64,000 nucleotides of DNA from Chrysoperla carnea (lineage: Eukaryota; Arthropoda; Insecta; Neuroptera; Chrysopidae): positions 118,290,368 to 118,354,367 of the forward strand of contig NC_058337.1 in assembly GCF_905475395.1 (NCBI RefSeq). Reading direction: 5' to 3'. The translations under genes and the position numbers were made by a program. Under the pieces are notes generated by a model that did no database searches, had not been told where the DNA came from, and saw nothing but the letters and a program-made list of their open reading frames with translations. Shown in pieces: positions 22,601 through 34,395 of the stretch (within the stretch, counting starts at the first letter, position 1; every line of letters starts with the position of its first letter).

Positions 22601-24569
22601 GACCATCATTACACGTAAATGGAAAACGAGAAAAGTGATAAATATTTCCACCCAAAAATAGTTTTCGAAAACAAACAAAAAATTTGTGAAGGAAAAAAAG
22701 TGAATAGTTCAGTGTTTTGAATTTTTTTCTTTTATACGTAGGTAATTCGATAATTATTTATTTAGAAGCAGGTGTGTGCCAGCGTTCTTAGTATGTGCTT
22801 GGATTATTAAATTTTTTTTCTGGAACGATAATCGATACGTTTTTAAATAATTCGTGGGGTGATTTTATTTATTTTTTAATATTTACAAAGTTACAGTAAA
22901 ACTGTTTTCAACTATGACGTGGCAATTAATTTATTGTGAATATAATATTTATAAAGTGTTGTTAAAATATTAAATTCTAAAAAATTTAGTGGAAATAATG
23001 ATGAATATTTTTAATCAAGTAAGTACAACGTAATATTAATGTCAAATCCTTATAATTTCGACAAACTGTGAGCGTATTTTATACTTTTTCATTTATAAAT
23101 ATTTAAAAAAAAGGTGTGAAGAAGGAGTGGAGTCATTATGTTGAGTTTTTTCATAAATTTAGGCAACTGTTTTTACATTGTTGTATGAATTAATATAAAG
23201 AAAGAATGAAAAATACAAAAAGGACAATTTATCTCGGGCAAAGGCAGCGATGAGGCAAAATTGGGTTTAATAATTAATTTTGTTTATTTTAAATAAATAA
23301 ATTGTTGCATTCCTAATATGAAATTCAAATTAAGAAACTTTTCGTAAACTTGGCACTGACTAATGTTTTTATAGAAAGAAATTAATGACGTTGTCATATT
23401 GTAGACATAACACAGATTCACCTATTTTCTTTCTAGTTGATTTTACTAGAGGCAACTTGTATCACATATGTGTTATGTCAGTATATAAATAACATAGATT
23501 ATGAATTTTTTAAAGGAAATTTTCCAATATTTTTGTCTGTTAATATTTGTTTTAAGGCTTGTCAATGTTATAAATAACAAAACACAGAGTTGTATTAGGT
23601 AATAGATAAATTATATCATGTTTAGGTTAATTTAAATAGAAAAAAATGACCTCTAATTTTGTAAATAAGATATATTGTTCACAAAAATGACGATAATTTT
23701 ATTCATGAGGATTTTTCTAAATGTGAACTGTCGTATGTTGGCAACTATCCGCCCAATTAAATAATCTTTAATTTTGATTGCTAATAGGTCCATAAAATTT
23801 TTATTTTACTCATTAGTAATTTAAGTCTAATATATGTTAAAGCGATTTTTAGATTCAAATTTTACTAAAGCTTATGTAATTTTGTAAGCTTGATGACGTA
23901 ATACAAAAATTTTGTTTTGTTAACATTCAATTTCTCATATTTTTATTAATTTTTTCATTTGTACGAATTTAATTCTTCATACATTTGTTTTTAATAATGT
24001 TTTGTAATGCTTCAAAGCTAGAATCTATGATTTTTTTTATTAAGGTCAAGTATGCCTAGTTTCAGAATTACAGAGAGCTGGAATTATTTTCTTTGAATAA
24101 ACTACTTGCGAATGAAGTTCTTGGAGTTTGAGATCATTTGCAAAATAATTTTCCTTAGATAACCATCTGACTGACTATCCCTAAGAAGTTTGACTTTAAT
24201 AAGTGCACAGTCAGCGTACATTATTTGGAATTATTTGCAACAAGTGAAAAATTTAACAGGTCAAATGAATATACATTTTTGTCTTATTCTAAAATAAATA
24301 CTTTCTTTGTGAAAAGATTTGAACAAATCATGCAAAAGAATAAACCCATTAATCGATCAAGGCCCACTTCGGGTGCTTAAAGATTTAGGTATCCACTTAT
24401 TTGAAAATATATCCGCTTTATTATTGCATTTAGGGCAGGGGAAACTCATGTTCGAATGGAAAAAATATCAAAATAAAAATTTCGATTTTTTCATCGATAT
24501 TTTGTAGAATATTTTGAATAATGATAAAAATAACGCACATTTTTTAATTTAAAATTACATAAGTAATGA

Positions 24570-24729
24570 TAAAGACGTTTTCATTTCAATTACGATTTAT
24601 TATTGTTTCGGATAGACAGTAATAAGTTTGACAAAGATACAAAATATTTATTATTCATTCGATCACATTAGTTTTTTGACAAACTGTCCGAAACAAAATG
24701 TATCACTTTTTATAATGAAAAGGTCTATT
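24570..24729. mobile_element. MITE family B, copy B3
   Basis: A 160-bp element with inverted halves. The right end reads TGAAAAGGTCTATT and the left end AAAGACGTTTTCATTTC. Internally it has ATTGTTTCGGA at the left and CTGTCCGAAACAAAATG at the right, the same core as copy B2. It is non-coding. Confidence 0.55.
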
Positions 24730-24806
24730 TCGTTTGCCATGGGTCAACTATTGACCAAGCCATTGCCTGATTTTGACTTGTGGACATGGTGATTTCACAC
24801 ACCAAC

Positions 24807-25254
24807 CAGTGTTGCCAGCTCAAAATCTATCTAGGTGGTAGATATGATTTAAAAACTTGGAGTTTCCTACCAATCCTACTTTGAAAAGTTAATAGATCTA
24901 TCACCTATATTTTTTTAAGTTCTCTAGCAGTGTTGCCAATCCAAAATCTGTGAAGGTGGAATATAAGTCAGTTTTGTCAGATTCGATCGTCCTGTACCAA
25001 AACTAGATTCTTTACCTCATATTTTGATTAAATAATTTAGGATTGTTCTTTTATAAGTGTTTAATTAATAAAAGGGCAATAGAATCATCGATAAAAAACA
25101 AAGAAATATAATATTATGAGGTATAGTGATAAGCATTTTCACAGAATTTTATTAAAATTTTTAATTTTTGATAAAATTAAAAAGTTGGTAGATTTTCCTT
25201 TCGGGGTAGTATATTTGAAAAAGATACCTAAAGTTGGTAGAGTTGGTAACACTG
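24807..25254. mobile_element. TIR element with CAGTGTTGCCA ends
   Basis: Left terminus CAGTGTTGCCAGCTC at 24807, a second internal left-type terminus CAGTGTTGCCAATCC at 24928, and a right terminus whose reverse strand reads CAGTGTTACCAACTC ending at 25254. The 5'-CAGTG...CACTG-3' ends suit the hAT superfamily. Flanks CACACCAAC and CACACAAC resemble a degenerate target duplication. The double left end suggests a nested or partly duplicated copy. Confidence 0.5.
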
Positions 25255-25336
25255 CACACAACACACAAAGTGATGAATGTGGGCGACACGCGATTAGCAT
25301 TTGAAGTGTATAAAATGTGAATAACGATTTATAGAT

Positions 25337-25433
25337 CTATGGTTCAATTATAATTTCATAGATTTTAGTGAACAATTCTATGGTTAATCGCTTGCGATGA
25401 ACTCTATGAAATTATGAATGGACCATAGATTTT
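25337..25433. repeat. Imperfect inverted repeat, 26-bp arms
   Basis: Arms at 25337-25362 and 25408-25433, around CTATGG...ATAATTTCATAG, with about four mismatches and a ~45-base loop. Nearby at 25519, 25571 and 25660 a CTATGTACTATA-type motif recurs. This looks like degraded transposon sequence. Confidence 0.4.
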
Positions 25434-26574
25434 ACAATATTTAATAATAATTTCATTCATAACAGTTCAGTTTCAGTTCAAACCATAGACATTCATTTAA
25501 GTAGGTACACGGCTCGAGCAGTCTATGTACTATAGCGTCTATGTTTTGACAACAAAATCATTTCGATTAACTGTCCATGTACTAAAATGTCTATGGGTTT
25601 ACCTTAATACAATCTCCTATGTTTGACCGCGAGTGTTTTCTGGGACGAATAGGAGGATTGTCAGTCTATGTTCTATAATGTCAATGATTGAAATAGTATA
25701 TAGATATTATATTGATATATCGGGACATCTAAAAACGATATGTTAAAAAAAAATGCCGATTTTTAAAAACAGCGATATATATATCTTTGCAACCCCTACA
25801 CATAAGCACAAGATTATAGATAAATCTCATAAACAAAATTGAAAAGTATTCAGCGTATTTGAAATGACTGATATATTATTTAGATAATAGATAAATATTT
25901 TCGTCATTTGAAAATTGATTTAAGAAAATATGCGGTTATTTAATAAAAAAATTTTAAAATTGCATGATCGCTATTTTCAACATTGATTTTTTTATGTTTG
26001 AGAAAATTTTCACCTTAGCTAAAAAAAAAATTTTTCTCATGAACAATATGTATATAAAAAATATAAAAAACATATCACACGAAATAACTATAAAATGCTT
26101 TTAACAATGAGAATATATTTTTCCAGTTTACCTTTGCGTGATGCGGGAAATCGTATCGTTTTTCATACCATATTTATAATATTATAATATATGGCGAGTG
26201 AATATATATTGAAAATTTAAATAGATAAAGAAATTTTCAATGTTTTTACTTGGTAGCGTATTTTCTTTTCTATAACTTGTTGTATAAACTTGTTACCCAA
26301 TTTCAAACGTTGCAGGTATCAAATTAATTAGTTTTTATGCAGACATAATACAAATTTCTTTAATTATGGTGTACTGCCTTTTGTGTGCCGCATTTTTAAT
26401 ATTAGTGAAATTTATTGCATGGCCTAATTATTTAATTTCCGTTCATTTGTCCATTTATTTCGTCTGCGGTATAATTGGATAATGTGTTAACATCAGTGGC
26501 TCCCAACCTTTTTTCGTTCAAGGACTTCTTTGATTATTTTGTTATTAGCAGGGACCATACAATATTAATTAATA

Positions 26575-27597
26575 ATAATGAACCGAAACAGTGTAGATAG
26601 ATCACAATTAAATTTTTTGGAACCGATGACGTCATAAAGTTAAAAAATTGGATTTTTTTGATAACACATGCAAATTTGATCCGATCTTATTGGAGTTTTT
26701 TTTGAAACCCACTAATTTTGGGTTATTATTTTCAGCTGTGATATCAGTATTTCGCGAGCTATCACTTATGTGCATCATTTCGGGACCAGGAATCCACAAT
26801 CTTCAAACCTATTAGAGCTAGGTTAATTTTGACCATAAATTTGAAAAGTATGGCCCAAATTTAGTGGGATTACATACCTGGTTTATCAAAATTAGATAAA
26901 ATTTGGATGTGATATAGTAAAATTAAATTTGTGGAATTCTGATGACGTCATAAAGTTAAAAAATTCTTTTTTTTTTTGATAACACAGACAAATTTGATCC
27001 GATCTTATTGGAATTTTTTTTGAAACCCACTAATTTTGAGTCATTCCTTTTAGCTATGATATCAGTATTTCGCTAGCTATCACTTATGTGCTTATTTCCG
27101 GGACCAGGACTATATATTCTTGAAAACTGTTAGAGCTAGGTTAATTTTGATTACAAATTTGAAAAGTATGACCTAAATTTATTAGAATTACATACTTGGT
27201 TGATAAAAATTGGATAAAATTTGGATGTGATAGAGCAAAATTAAATATTTTGGATTTTGATGACGTCATAAAGTTAAAAAATTTGATTTTTTGACAACAC
27301 AGGCAAATTTGATCGGATTTTATTGGAATTTTTTTTGAAACCCACTAATTTTGGGCCATTCTTTGTAGCTGTGATGTCAGTTTTTCGCTAGCTATCACTT
27401 ATGTGCTTAATTTCGGGACCAGGGCTCCATATTCTTAAAACCTATTATAGCTAGGTTAATTTTGATCACAAATTTGAAAAGTATGACTCAAATTTAATAG
27501 GATTACATACTTGTTGTATCAAAATTGGATAAAATTTGGGTGTGATAGAGCAAAATTAAAGTTTTTGGATTCTGATGACGTCATAAAGTTAAAAATT
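26575..27597. repeat. Tandem repeat, ~316-bp unit, just over three copies
   Basis: The block GATGACGTCATAAAGTTAAA begins at 26625, 26941, 27259 and 27574, giving periods of 316, 318 and 315 bases. Between these, each unit repeats ATTTGATC, AACCCACTAATTTT, CGCTAGCTATCACTTATGTG, CGGGACCAGG and GAGCTAGGTTAATTTTGA-like blocks with moderate divergence. Each unit carries an intact TGACGTCA palindrome. No coding frame is conserved. It appears to be a small satellite array. Confidence 0.88.
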
Positions 27598-28002
27598 GCT
27601 GTTTGTTACATGAATAAGCTTTTTCAAATCAAAGAATTAAAAGTTATTTTGTATTAAAATTAATCCTGGTAAAAAATAACCGGGATTAAAACTAAATAAA
27701 AGTAAAAATTATATATGAAAAAAATAAATTCGATTGATAAAATATAGATGTAAAAAAAATTTGGCAAATTTATGTAATTATTAAAAAATAACAAAAGTTT
27801 TTTTTGGCAGTATATCCACTTTGATAAGTTTATTACGAACCTAATATTATAACAATTATTGTTATGTGAAATAATAAATGATTATTATAACAGTATGTGA
27901 TTATTTGTATTGATTCATTTATTATATAAACGTACTGAGTGTACCAATGATAATGGCTACAATAGTTCAGTAAACTCTTTAATTGGTCTACATGTTCTAC
28001 AG

Positions 28003-28299
28003 CAGGCATGGGCAAACGTAGCTCAGAGAAGCCCCTCAGACGTATGTAACTAATATACGAGTCAGACAGTGATAACCCAACCAGTGACAACAAAAAATAC
28101 GAGTAAGACAGAGAGACAACATTTTTTTTCTACCTATCTCATTACTATTAGAGAAATTGAGATAGGTAGAAGAGTCGCATACCCGTCTCGCTTCCTCCTC
28201 TATGAGCAATGTCGATAAAGAGACATGCAATAAAGTTTATGGTACCCAATAAAGTTATAACAATGGTGACTTCGACTTAAAATAACTCGCCCATGCCTG
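28003..28299. mobile_element. hAT-type MITE with perfect 8-bp target duplication
   Basis: A 297-bp element starting CAGGCATGGGCAAAC and ending GCCCATGCCTG, flanked on both sides by TTCTACAG (27995-28002 and 28300-28307). An 8-bp duplication with CAG-type ends is the hallmark of hAT transposons. There is no transposase. A 13-bp internal hairpin (CTACCTATCTCA... ) lies near 28130-28170. Confidence 0.85.
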
Positions 28300-28308
28300 T
28301 TCTACAGT

Positions 28309-28921
28309 GTTTTTATACCATGTATATATGAAATATACATAGTATATTAAGTTTCGTCCCAAGTTTGTAACGCTTAAAAATATTGATGCTACGAACAAAA
28401 TTTTGGTATAGGTGTTCATAGAATCACCTAATTAATCCATTTCCGGTTGTCCGTCCGTCCGTCTGTGGACACGATAACTCAAAAACGAAAAAAGATATCG
28501 ATCTGAAATTTTTACAGTGTACTCAGGACGTAAAAAGTGAGGTCAAGTTCGTAAATGAGCATCATAGGTCAATTGGGTCTTGGGTCCGTAGGACCCATCT
28601 TGTAAGCCGTTAGAGATAGACCAAAAATAAAAACTTTTGTTTGAAACATTTTTTTGTAAACATCACTGTTTACCCACGAGGGCGTTAATTAGGTGCAAAT
28701 TTTATAGTATGTATTAATATAGGAATATCAAAGTGAATATCTTTTGTTATTTACGTGACGTCAAAAAAACAAACGATTGCGCATCAACACTTGCGTATTA
28801 TATGAGAATATCAGTTAAATATGTCAGATATGTATGTATGTGAAACGTGACAGAGTTATCTACACTGCCTATACATGGTATTTCAACAATTAACTCAGTC
28901 AATTGTTTGTTTTCACTTGTT
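28309..28921 (+). repeat. Family A dispersed repeat, copy A4 (full length, reference copy)
   Basis: The most complete plus-strand copy, about 613 bp. It starts TTTTATACCATGTATATATG with a 13-bp hairpin (ATACCATGTATAT / ATATACATAGTAT). It then has GTAACGCTTAAAAATATTGA, a GTCCGTCCGTCCGTCTG run, CACGATAACTCAAAAACG, TACGTAAAAAGTGAGG-like and GACCCATCTTGTAAGCCG, the TTTACCCACGAGGGCG block, and a right terminal hairpin AACAATTAACTCAGTCAATT. The final motif is CACTTGTT. No long frame is present. It starts 2 bases after the target duplication of the hAT MITE. Confidence 0.85.
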
Positions 28922-30879
28922 AAATTATAGTTTATAATTGATAACTTGAGTAGATGAATAAACATTGGAAAAATAGGGTAACTTTATAAATAAATATACT
29001 TTTTGTGCACGTGCGGGTGATTTTTTTTATTCAGGCAGGAAAACTACCATATTTTCGCACTGTTTTATGACTGACAAACACCTAATTGATCATTACATGT
29101 ACTTTTACTTGCCACTTGTAAATGGAAATTAAATGCGACAAGTAAATTTTACGAACTTGTACATTTGTTGTTACAAGAAAATTCGTTAGAGAGACAGCTT
29201 ATTCTGCAATCGTAAAAACAAATGGTTGATGCACCATTTCGTGCGGTAAAACACTCTTGTGCAATTGATATGATGGCTCAATATTAAATACATACATAGA
29301 AGTACTTACATACATGTGGTAGACATATCATGATAATCAGACATTTCATAAAAAATATTAGAAAATGTTTATGATGTAGTAACTGCCAAAAACATACCAA
29401 CCAGTGTTTTTCATTGCTTATTTTACTTTACTTTCATTGCTTAATTTCAGTTGAAATGAAATGAAAACCCTTTAAATCTAACTAATATCAAAAATAAAAA
29501 AGCAACTTAGCCTGTCTGTCTGTCAGAACCAATTTTGATTATTTCCAGTTTAGATAGAGATGGAACCTTGGAAAAGGTCATAGGATTTTTTTGTCACGAA
29601 AATATAACTTGAAGCGGTGACACAGAGGATGAATATTTGTATGGGCATTAATCCTTAAAAATAGGAAAAACATTCCTCAAAATACCCTTTTTACTTCTAT
29701 TCACGCTGGAATAATGGGTTTTTCATTCGACGTTTAGTTAAGTCATATTAACTGAAAATTTCGAATAATTTTAAGATATACGTCGTAAACCTCCACTCCT
29801 AAAAGGACAAAACCCTAAAAATTACCTTCTTCCTTCTATATATGCGTTTTTTTGCTTCCGAGGAAAATTTCATGAAATTTACGATAAAAAAACTTTCGCC
29901 GCAAACCAACCCATCCCTAATTGGCTTTTTTTTTTTAAATTATTGATTATTTTTTCACTGCTGTGAATAGATGCCATGGACACCGAGGAGTCAAGCTTGC
30001 GAGCAATTGCGAGTACATTGTATGTATTAAGAACAAAATAATTATTTACGATACAAGTGGGATAAGAGCATTATTAACGTACTCATGCGAAACGCAATCT
30101 CAGAAGTACGTTCAACATGCTTGTGAAAATAAATGGCAATAGGGGATAATCCTCATGTCCAAATGGCCTTATTACCCATAAAAATGTAAAACTAAACTTG
30201 ATACCATGACAAAACTTGAAAGTGAAATTAAAATCAAAGATTGCATTTAAAAGCTGCCCACCTCCTCTTAGCTAAACAAAGTTTTATAAGTAATTTCTAT
30301 GGCGATACCCGCATATTACGTCAGTAGTGGGTATCTTCCCCTTTGTTTAATTAGGAATCTTGAATACTAGTAAAGATTTTTAAATCCAACTGCCCTTTTC
30401 TATTCGTGAATTGAGAATTCTTTCTATTATAGTTTCAAATTCCTATTATGGTTTCAATTTTGTCATGAGTTATTGAAAAAACTAGAACATTAAAAAGTTA
30501 CTAAAGTAACTTGTTATTAGTTTAGATTTTGACAGTAATTTTTCTAATTATATGAATTAAACTATTTAATTCACGCAAAATGAGTGGAATAAATAATTCT
30601 TATCTCACGGGCGTAGATCAAAATAATTACACACAATAAATAAATGGTGGAAGCGCAATTAAATGGTGCAATATATCTATTCTTCCCATGAACCTTTCAT
30701 TTATTTGCACCTGCACCATATTAATTAAACATGTCTGTGGCTAAACTTGGTTAATTTATCGTTGCTAAAAGTAAGTATATTATTTTTATTCCCATTTCAT
30801 GACTGTCTCGAGCGCATGTAAAACTTTTGATTTTAAATTCCCATGAATACAGTGATTATAGGAAAATATTTTTATAAAA
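28922..30879. other. Spacer between the A4 and A5 repeat copies
   Basis: AT-rich sequence with no recognised gene or element. The stretch at 30290-30360 (CCCTTTGTTTAATTAGGAAT) resembles 8700-8730, so an old dispersed repeat is likely. Family A copies in opposite orientation flank the interval. Confidence 0.4.
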
Positions 30880-31551
30880 AACAAGAGAAAACAAACAATT
30901 GACTGAGTTAATTGTTGAAATACCATGTATAGGCAGTGTTGATAACTCATTTCACATACATAACTCATTTCTCATGATAACATTTCACATACATACATAT
31001 CTGACATATTTAACTGATATTCTCATATAATGCGCAAGTGTTGATGCGCAATCGTTTGTTTTTTTTTGACGTCATGTAAATAACAAAAGATATTAATACA
31101 TACTATAAAATTTGTACCTAATTAACGCCCTCGTGGGTAAACAGTGATGTTTACAAAAAAATGTTTCAAACAAAAGTTGTTTATTTTTTTGTAAGGAACA
31201 TTTTTTACATTTAAACTTTTATTCTATCTCTAACGGTTTACAAGATGGGTACTACGGACCCATGACCCAATTGACCCATGTTGCTCATTTACGAACTTGA
31301 CCTTACTTTTTACGTCCTAAGCACGCTGTAAAAATTTCAGCTTGATATCTCTTTTCGTTTTTGAGTAATCGTGACCACAGACGGACGGACGGCCGGACGG
31401 CCGGACGGACGGACAACCGGAAATGGATTAATTAGGTGATTTTATGAACACCTATACCAATTTTTTTTTTGTAGCATCAATATTTTTAGGCGTTACAAAC
31501 TTGGGACTAAACTTATAATACTATGTATATTTCATATATACATGGCATAAA
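30880..31551 (-). repeat. Family A dispersed repeat, copy A5 (full length)
   Basis: Minus-strand, end-to-end copy. It shows all family A blocks in reverse order, ending in CGGACGGACGGCCGGACGG-type microsatellite, the GTAACGC block and the CATATATACATGG hairpin. With copy A4 it forms a large inverted pair about 2 kb apart. Confidence 0.85.
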
Positions 31552-32867
31552 ATAAAAATCCTATTTAATACTAATTATGTTTATGACATCAGAGTAACAT
31601 TATACCCCGACCTTTTTTTTTCTGAATTAAGTACAGCAAATGATATTCCACGTAATACAGACATATTAATTCTTGGAACTGAATGTATTTATTTAATGGA
31701 ATATGTTGATATCCCTACAGTATTTGTGTTTAACATGTTTTTAATTAGTTTTTTTCTGGCATTATCTCGAAATTCTAAATCGTTTCTAGTGAAATTTTAT
31801 AGATAAAATATTTAATATATATAGGTAACTATCATTAAATTCTTTGAATTGGGAATATCGATGATTGTTTTTTGTTTTGGTTTTATAAAAAAGGCCATTC
31901 ATGTAACAAACAGCAATGAATCATTTAGCTATAAAATCAATCAAGATAAAAGCTATCAAATATTTGTTTGTATCTTTTTCTAGCAAAACAAAATTAAAGA
32001 TAGAGTTCTTATCGTAAACATAGTATATGACGTCAAATAGTATGTCCAATCTCTCTGGCTAATATCTGTCTAATTAGTAGTTTAAGCTGCTTATTGTCAT
32101 ATCAATAACGGTATTTTTATATTTTGTTAAGAAATGTGTAAAAAAATCATTGAAAAATTTTCAGAATTGATTTAGACTTAGTCCAACTTCATATAAAAAT
32201 AATAAAGCTTTTTATCCCAAATTGCCCTGGCGCTTGTACATCCTTAAAAAGACTTATATTGTATATTCGGCAGAGAAACTCGTATTTTGGGTTTTGGATG
32301 AGACAGGCTCGAAGCGAAATTATTCCTTATTGAGAATTTCTTCATATCTATCATTGGTAATTTAAATTTTTTTTTAAAACATGCCTATAATTTATAACAT
32401 GCGACGTCACTATGACGTCAACTGCATAGTGACGTAGCATGAGCCTCTTCCTCCAGATTTGAAAGCACGATAAGTTAAAAGATTTTCCATTTTAACAATA
32501 GTAAAAAAAATTATCCATTACTTGTTGAATAGAAACTTTAAAAGAATAATAAAAAAAATATGATAAATTATGTGAAATTTAATAAATGACATACTTTTAC
32601 ATGACACAAAAAACGACCTCATATAACGTAGATACTTTTTCTGGAGCGGTGTGTCTGGATGAGATGGATATGTGTGACAGGCATCTAGTAAACTTGACAT
32701 TTTTAACTAGTAATAAAATGGATTCTAGGTAAATTCGACATCTTTTAAATTTGGAAGAAAAGTAATTTTATTATTACTACCTTTCTCTACAATTTTTTTA
32801 TCTTCTCATATTATAGCGTTTTCCAATCAAAATAACAAACTAGTAGGTCACACTATAAATTTTTGTT
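31552..32867. other. Spacer between repeat copies A5 and A6
   Basis: No gene recognised. AT-rich sequence with a local CTATGACGTCA / TGACGTAGCATG segment around 32400-32440; I assign no function. Confidence 0.35.
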
Positions 32868-33230
32868 ATAACGTGGTATATATGAAATATATCAAGGTAT
32901 ACAAAGTTTAATCCCCAGTATGTAACGCTTAAAAATATTGATGCTTCGATCAAAATTTTGGTATAGGTGTTCATAAAGTCACCCAATTAGTTCATATTTT
33001 GATGTCCGCCTGTCTATCAACACGATAAATCAAAAACGAAAAGAGATATCAAGCTGAAATTTGTAGCGTGTTTAGGACGTAAAAAGTGAGGTCGAGTTCG
33101 TAAATGAGCAAAATAGGTCAATTGGGACTTCTTATAAACCGTTAGAGATAGATTTAATAAACCGTTGCTTATAAAAAAGTAAACAACTTTTGTTTGAAAC
33201 ATCTTATTCATAAACATCATTGTTTACCGA
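32868..33230 (+). repeat. Family A dispersed repeat, copy A6 (3'-truncated)
   Basis: Plus-strand copy reaching from the TATATATGAAATATAT hairpin to the CATTGTTTACCGA block, with an internal deletion in the GGACCCATC region and lacking the right end. Confidence 0.8.
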
Positions 33231-33949
33231 AACTAATCGGAAAGAACTATTATATATATTTTTATACGCGTTTGTTAAGCAAGACGTCTTGGAATCAACA
33301 CCCGACAACGAAGATGTTAGGTTTAGAGATAAGAGTATAATATTTTTTGCACAACAACTTTATTGCATTCATATTTAAAATACACTTGATCTAAAATTTA
33401 TTTTTACGCCGAAAGTAAGTACCCTTTGTGAATTTACGTCTTTATTGCATTCAGCTCCTTAATTGACTTTTTTTTTTATCTTCTGCTTACCTTGGGTTTG
33501 AGATTTCAGTCTAAAAACAATTATGCCGAATTTACGTACAACCGTGTGACATAAAAACTTGTATATCGTTTTTAGTATTAAGTATCGTTGGAATATAGTC
33601 ACAAGGAGATTACATAAAACTATAGTTACATAAAATAAAAATGTTACATACTCAAATGGATTTAAGGATTTTGGCATCGAAACAAGAAGTAATGTTCAAT
33701 TTGACATAAAATTAGAACATTCTGATTCCTTTTTAACATTTGAGTATATACACGGAGTAGTAAATTGGGGCGCAATTTGCATTTATATACAATTATTATA
33801 CTTTACATCTTTATAAAGGATGTACCAAAATTAACGTAAGAAGTCATTTTGATAGAAAATTCGAGTTTTTAAGTAAAAGTTAGTAATTTTTTTTATTGTC
33901 TTGTAGGATCTAGCCTTCCAACATATGATTCTATTGCTATTCTATCTAA

Positions 33950-34395
33950 AAGAAAACAAACAATGGACTGCGTTAATTGTTGAAATACTCGGTATAGAAA
34001 GTGTTGAATGTCAGTGATAATTGTATTATTTTTAATAAATTAGAAAAGTTTAAAAAACCAACACAATTATGGCAGCCTTTCAACACAATAATGTTTTGCT
34101 ATAAATTTACAGGTAGCTTCAACTAGTGGTCTTGTGCAAATTTGGAGTGTCAAAGTTTTATCCTAATTTGTAACGCTTTACAAGACCTATGGTGCTCATT
34201 TACGAACTAAAACTCATTTTTTACGTCATGAGCACACTATAAACATTTCAGTTCTTTTCGTTTTTGAGTTATCGTGTTTATGGACGGGCGGACAATCGGA
34301 AATGAACTAATTAGATGACTTTACGGACACCTATATCAAAATTTTCTTCGTGGTGTTAATATTTTGTTCAAATTTGAAACCCATTTTTTAAATAC
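33950..34395 (-). repeat. Family A dispersed repeat, copy A7 (old, diverged)
   Basis: Minus-strand copy. The AACAAACAATGGACTGCGTT right end and the GAGTTATCGTG, GGACAATCGGAAATG and ACACCTATATCAAAATTTT blocks are recognisable, but with many substitutions and loss of the middle. It seems older than copies A4 and A5. Confidence 0.65.

Larger units (their letters stand above)
17906..24569. other. Gene-free AT-rich region, part 1
   Basis: No coding exon is recognisable on either strand. The structures seen are a perfect 16-bp hairpin (18569-18607) and a small TIR element (19426-19661). At 22989-23009 an ATG run is followed by a strong GTAAGT donor, which could be a non-coding or uORF-bearing 5' exon, but nothing supports it. 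Short frames throughout have no family resemblance. Confidence 0.45.

Noticed and set aside
22989-23009. Possible dysc start exon (ATGATG...CAA followed by GTAAGT)
   Set aside because: Phase 0 joining to either acceptor before the 48 kb exon runs into TGA after a few codons, so it cannot encode the N terminus; at most a uORF-bearing leader exon.
27833-28230. Two minus-strand frames near 28 kb
   Set aside because: They run through the hAT MITE and its border; no gene-like features.
31378-31420. CGGACGGACGG repeat as a regulatory or CRISPR-like array
   Set aside because: It is the microsatellite that belongs to family A; this is a eukaryotic sequence and no spacers exist.
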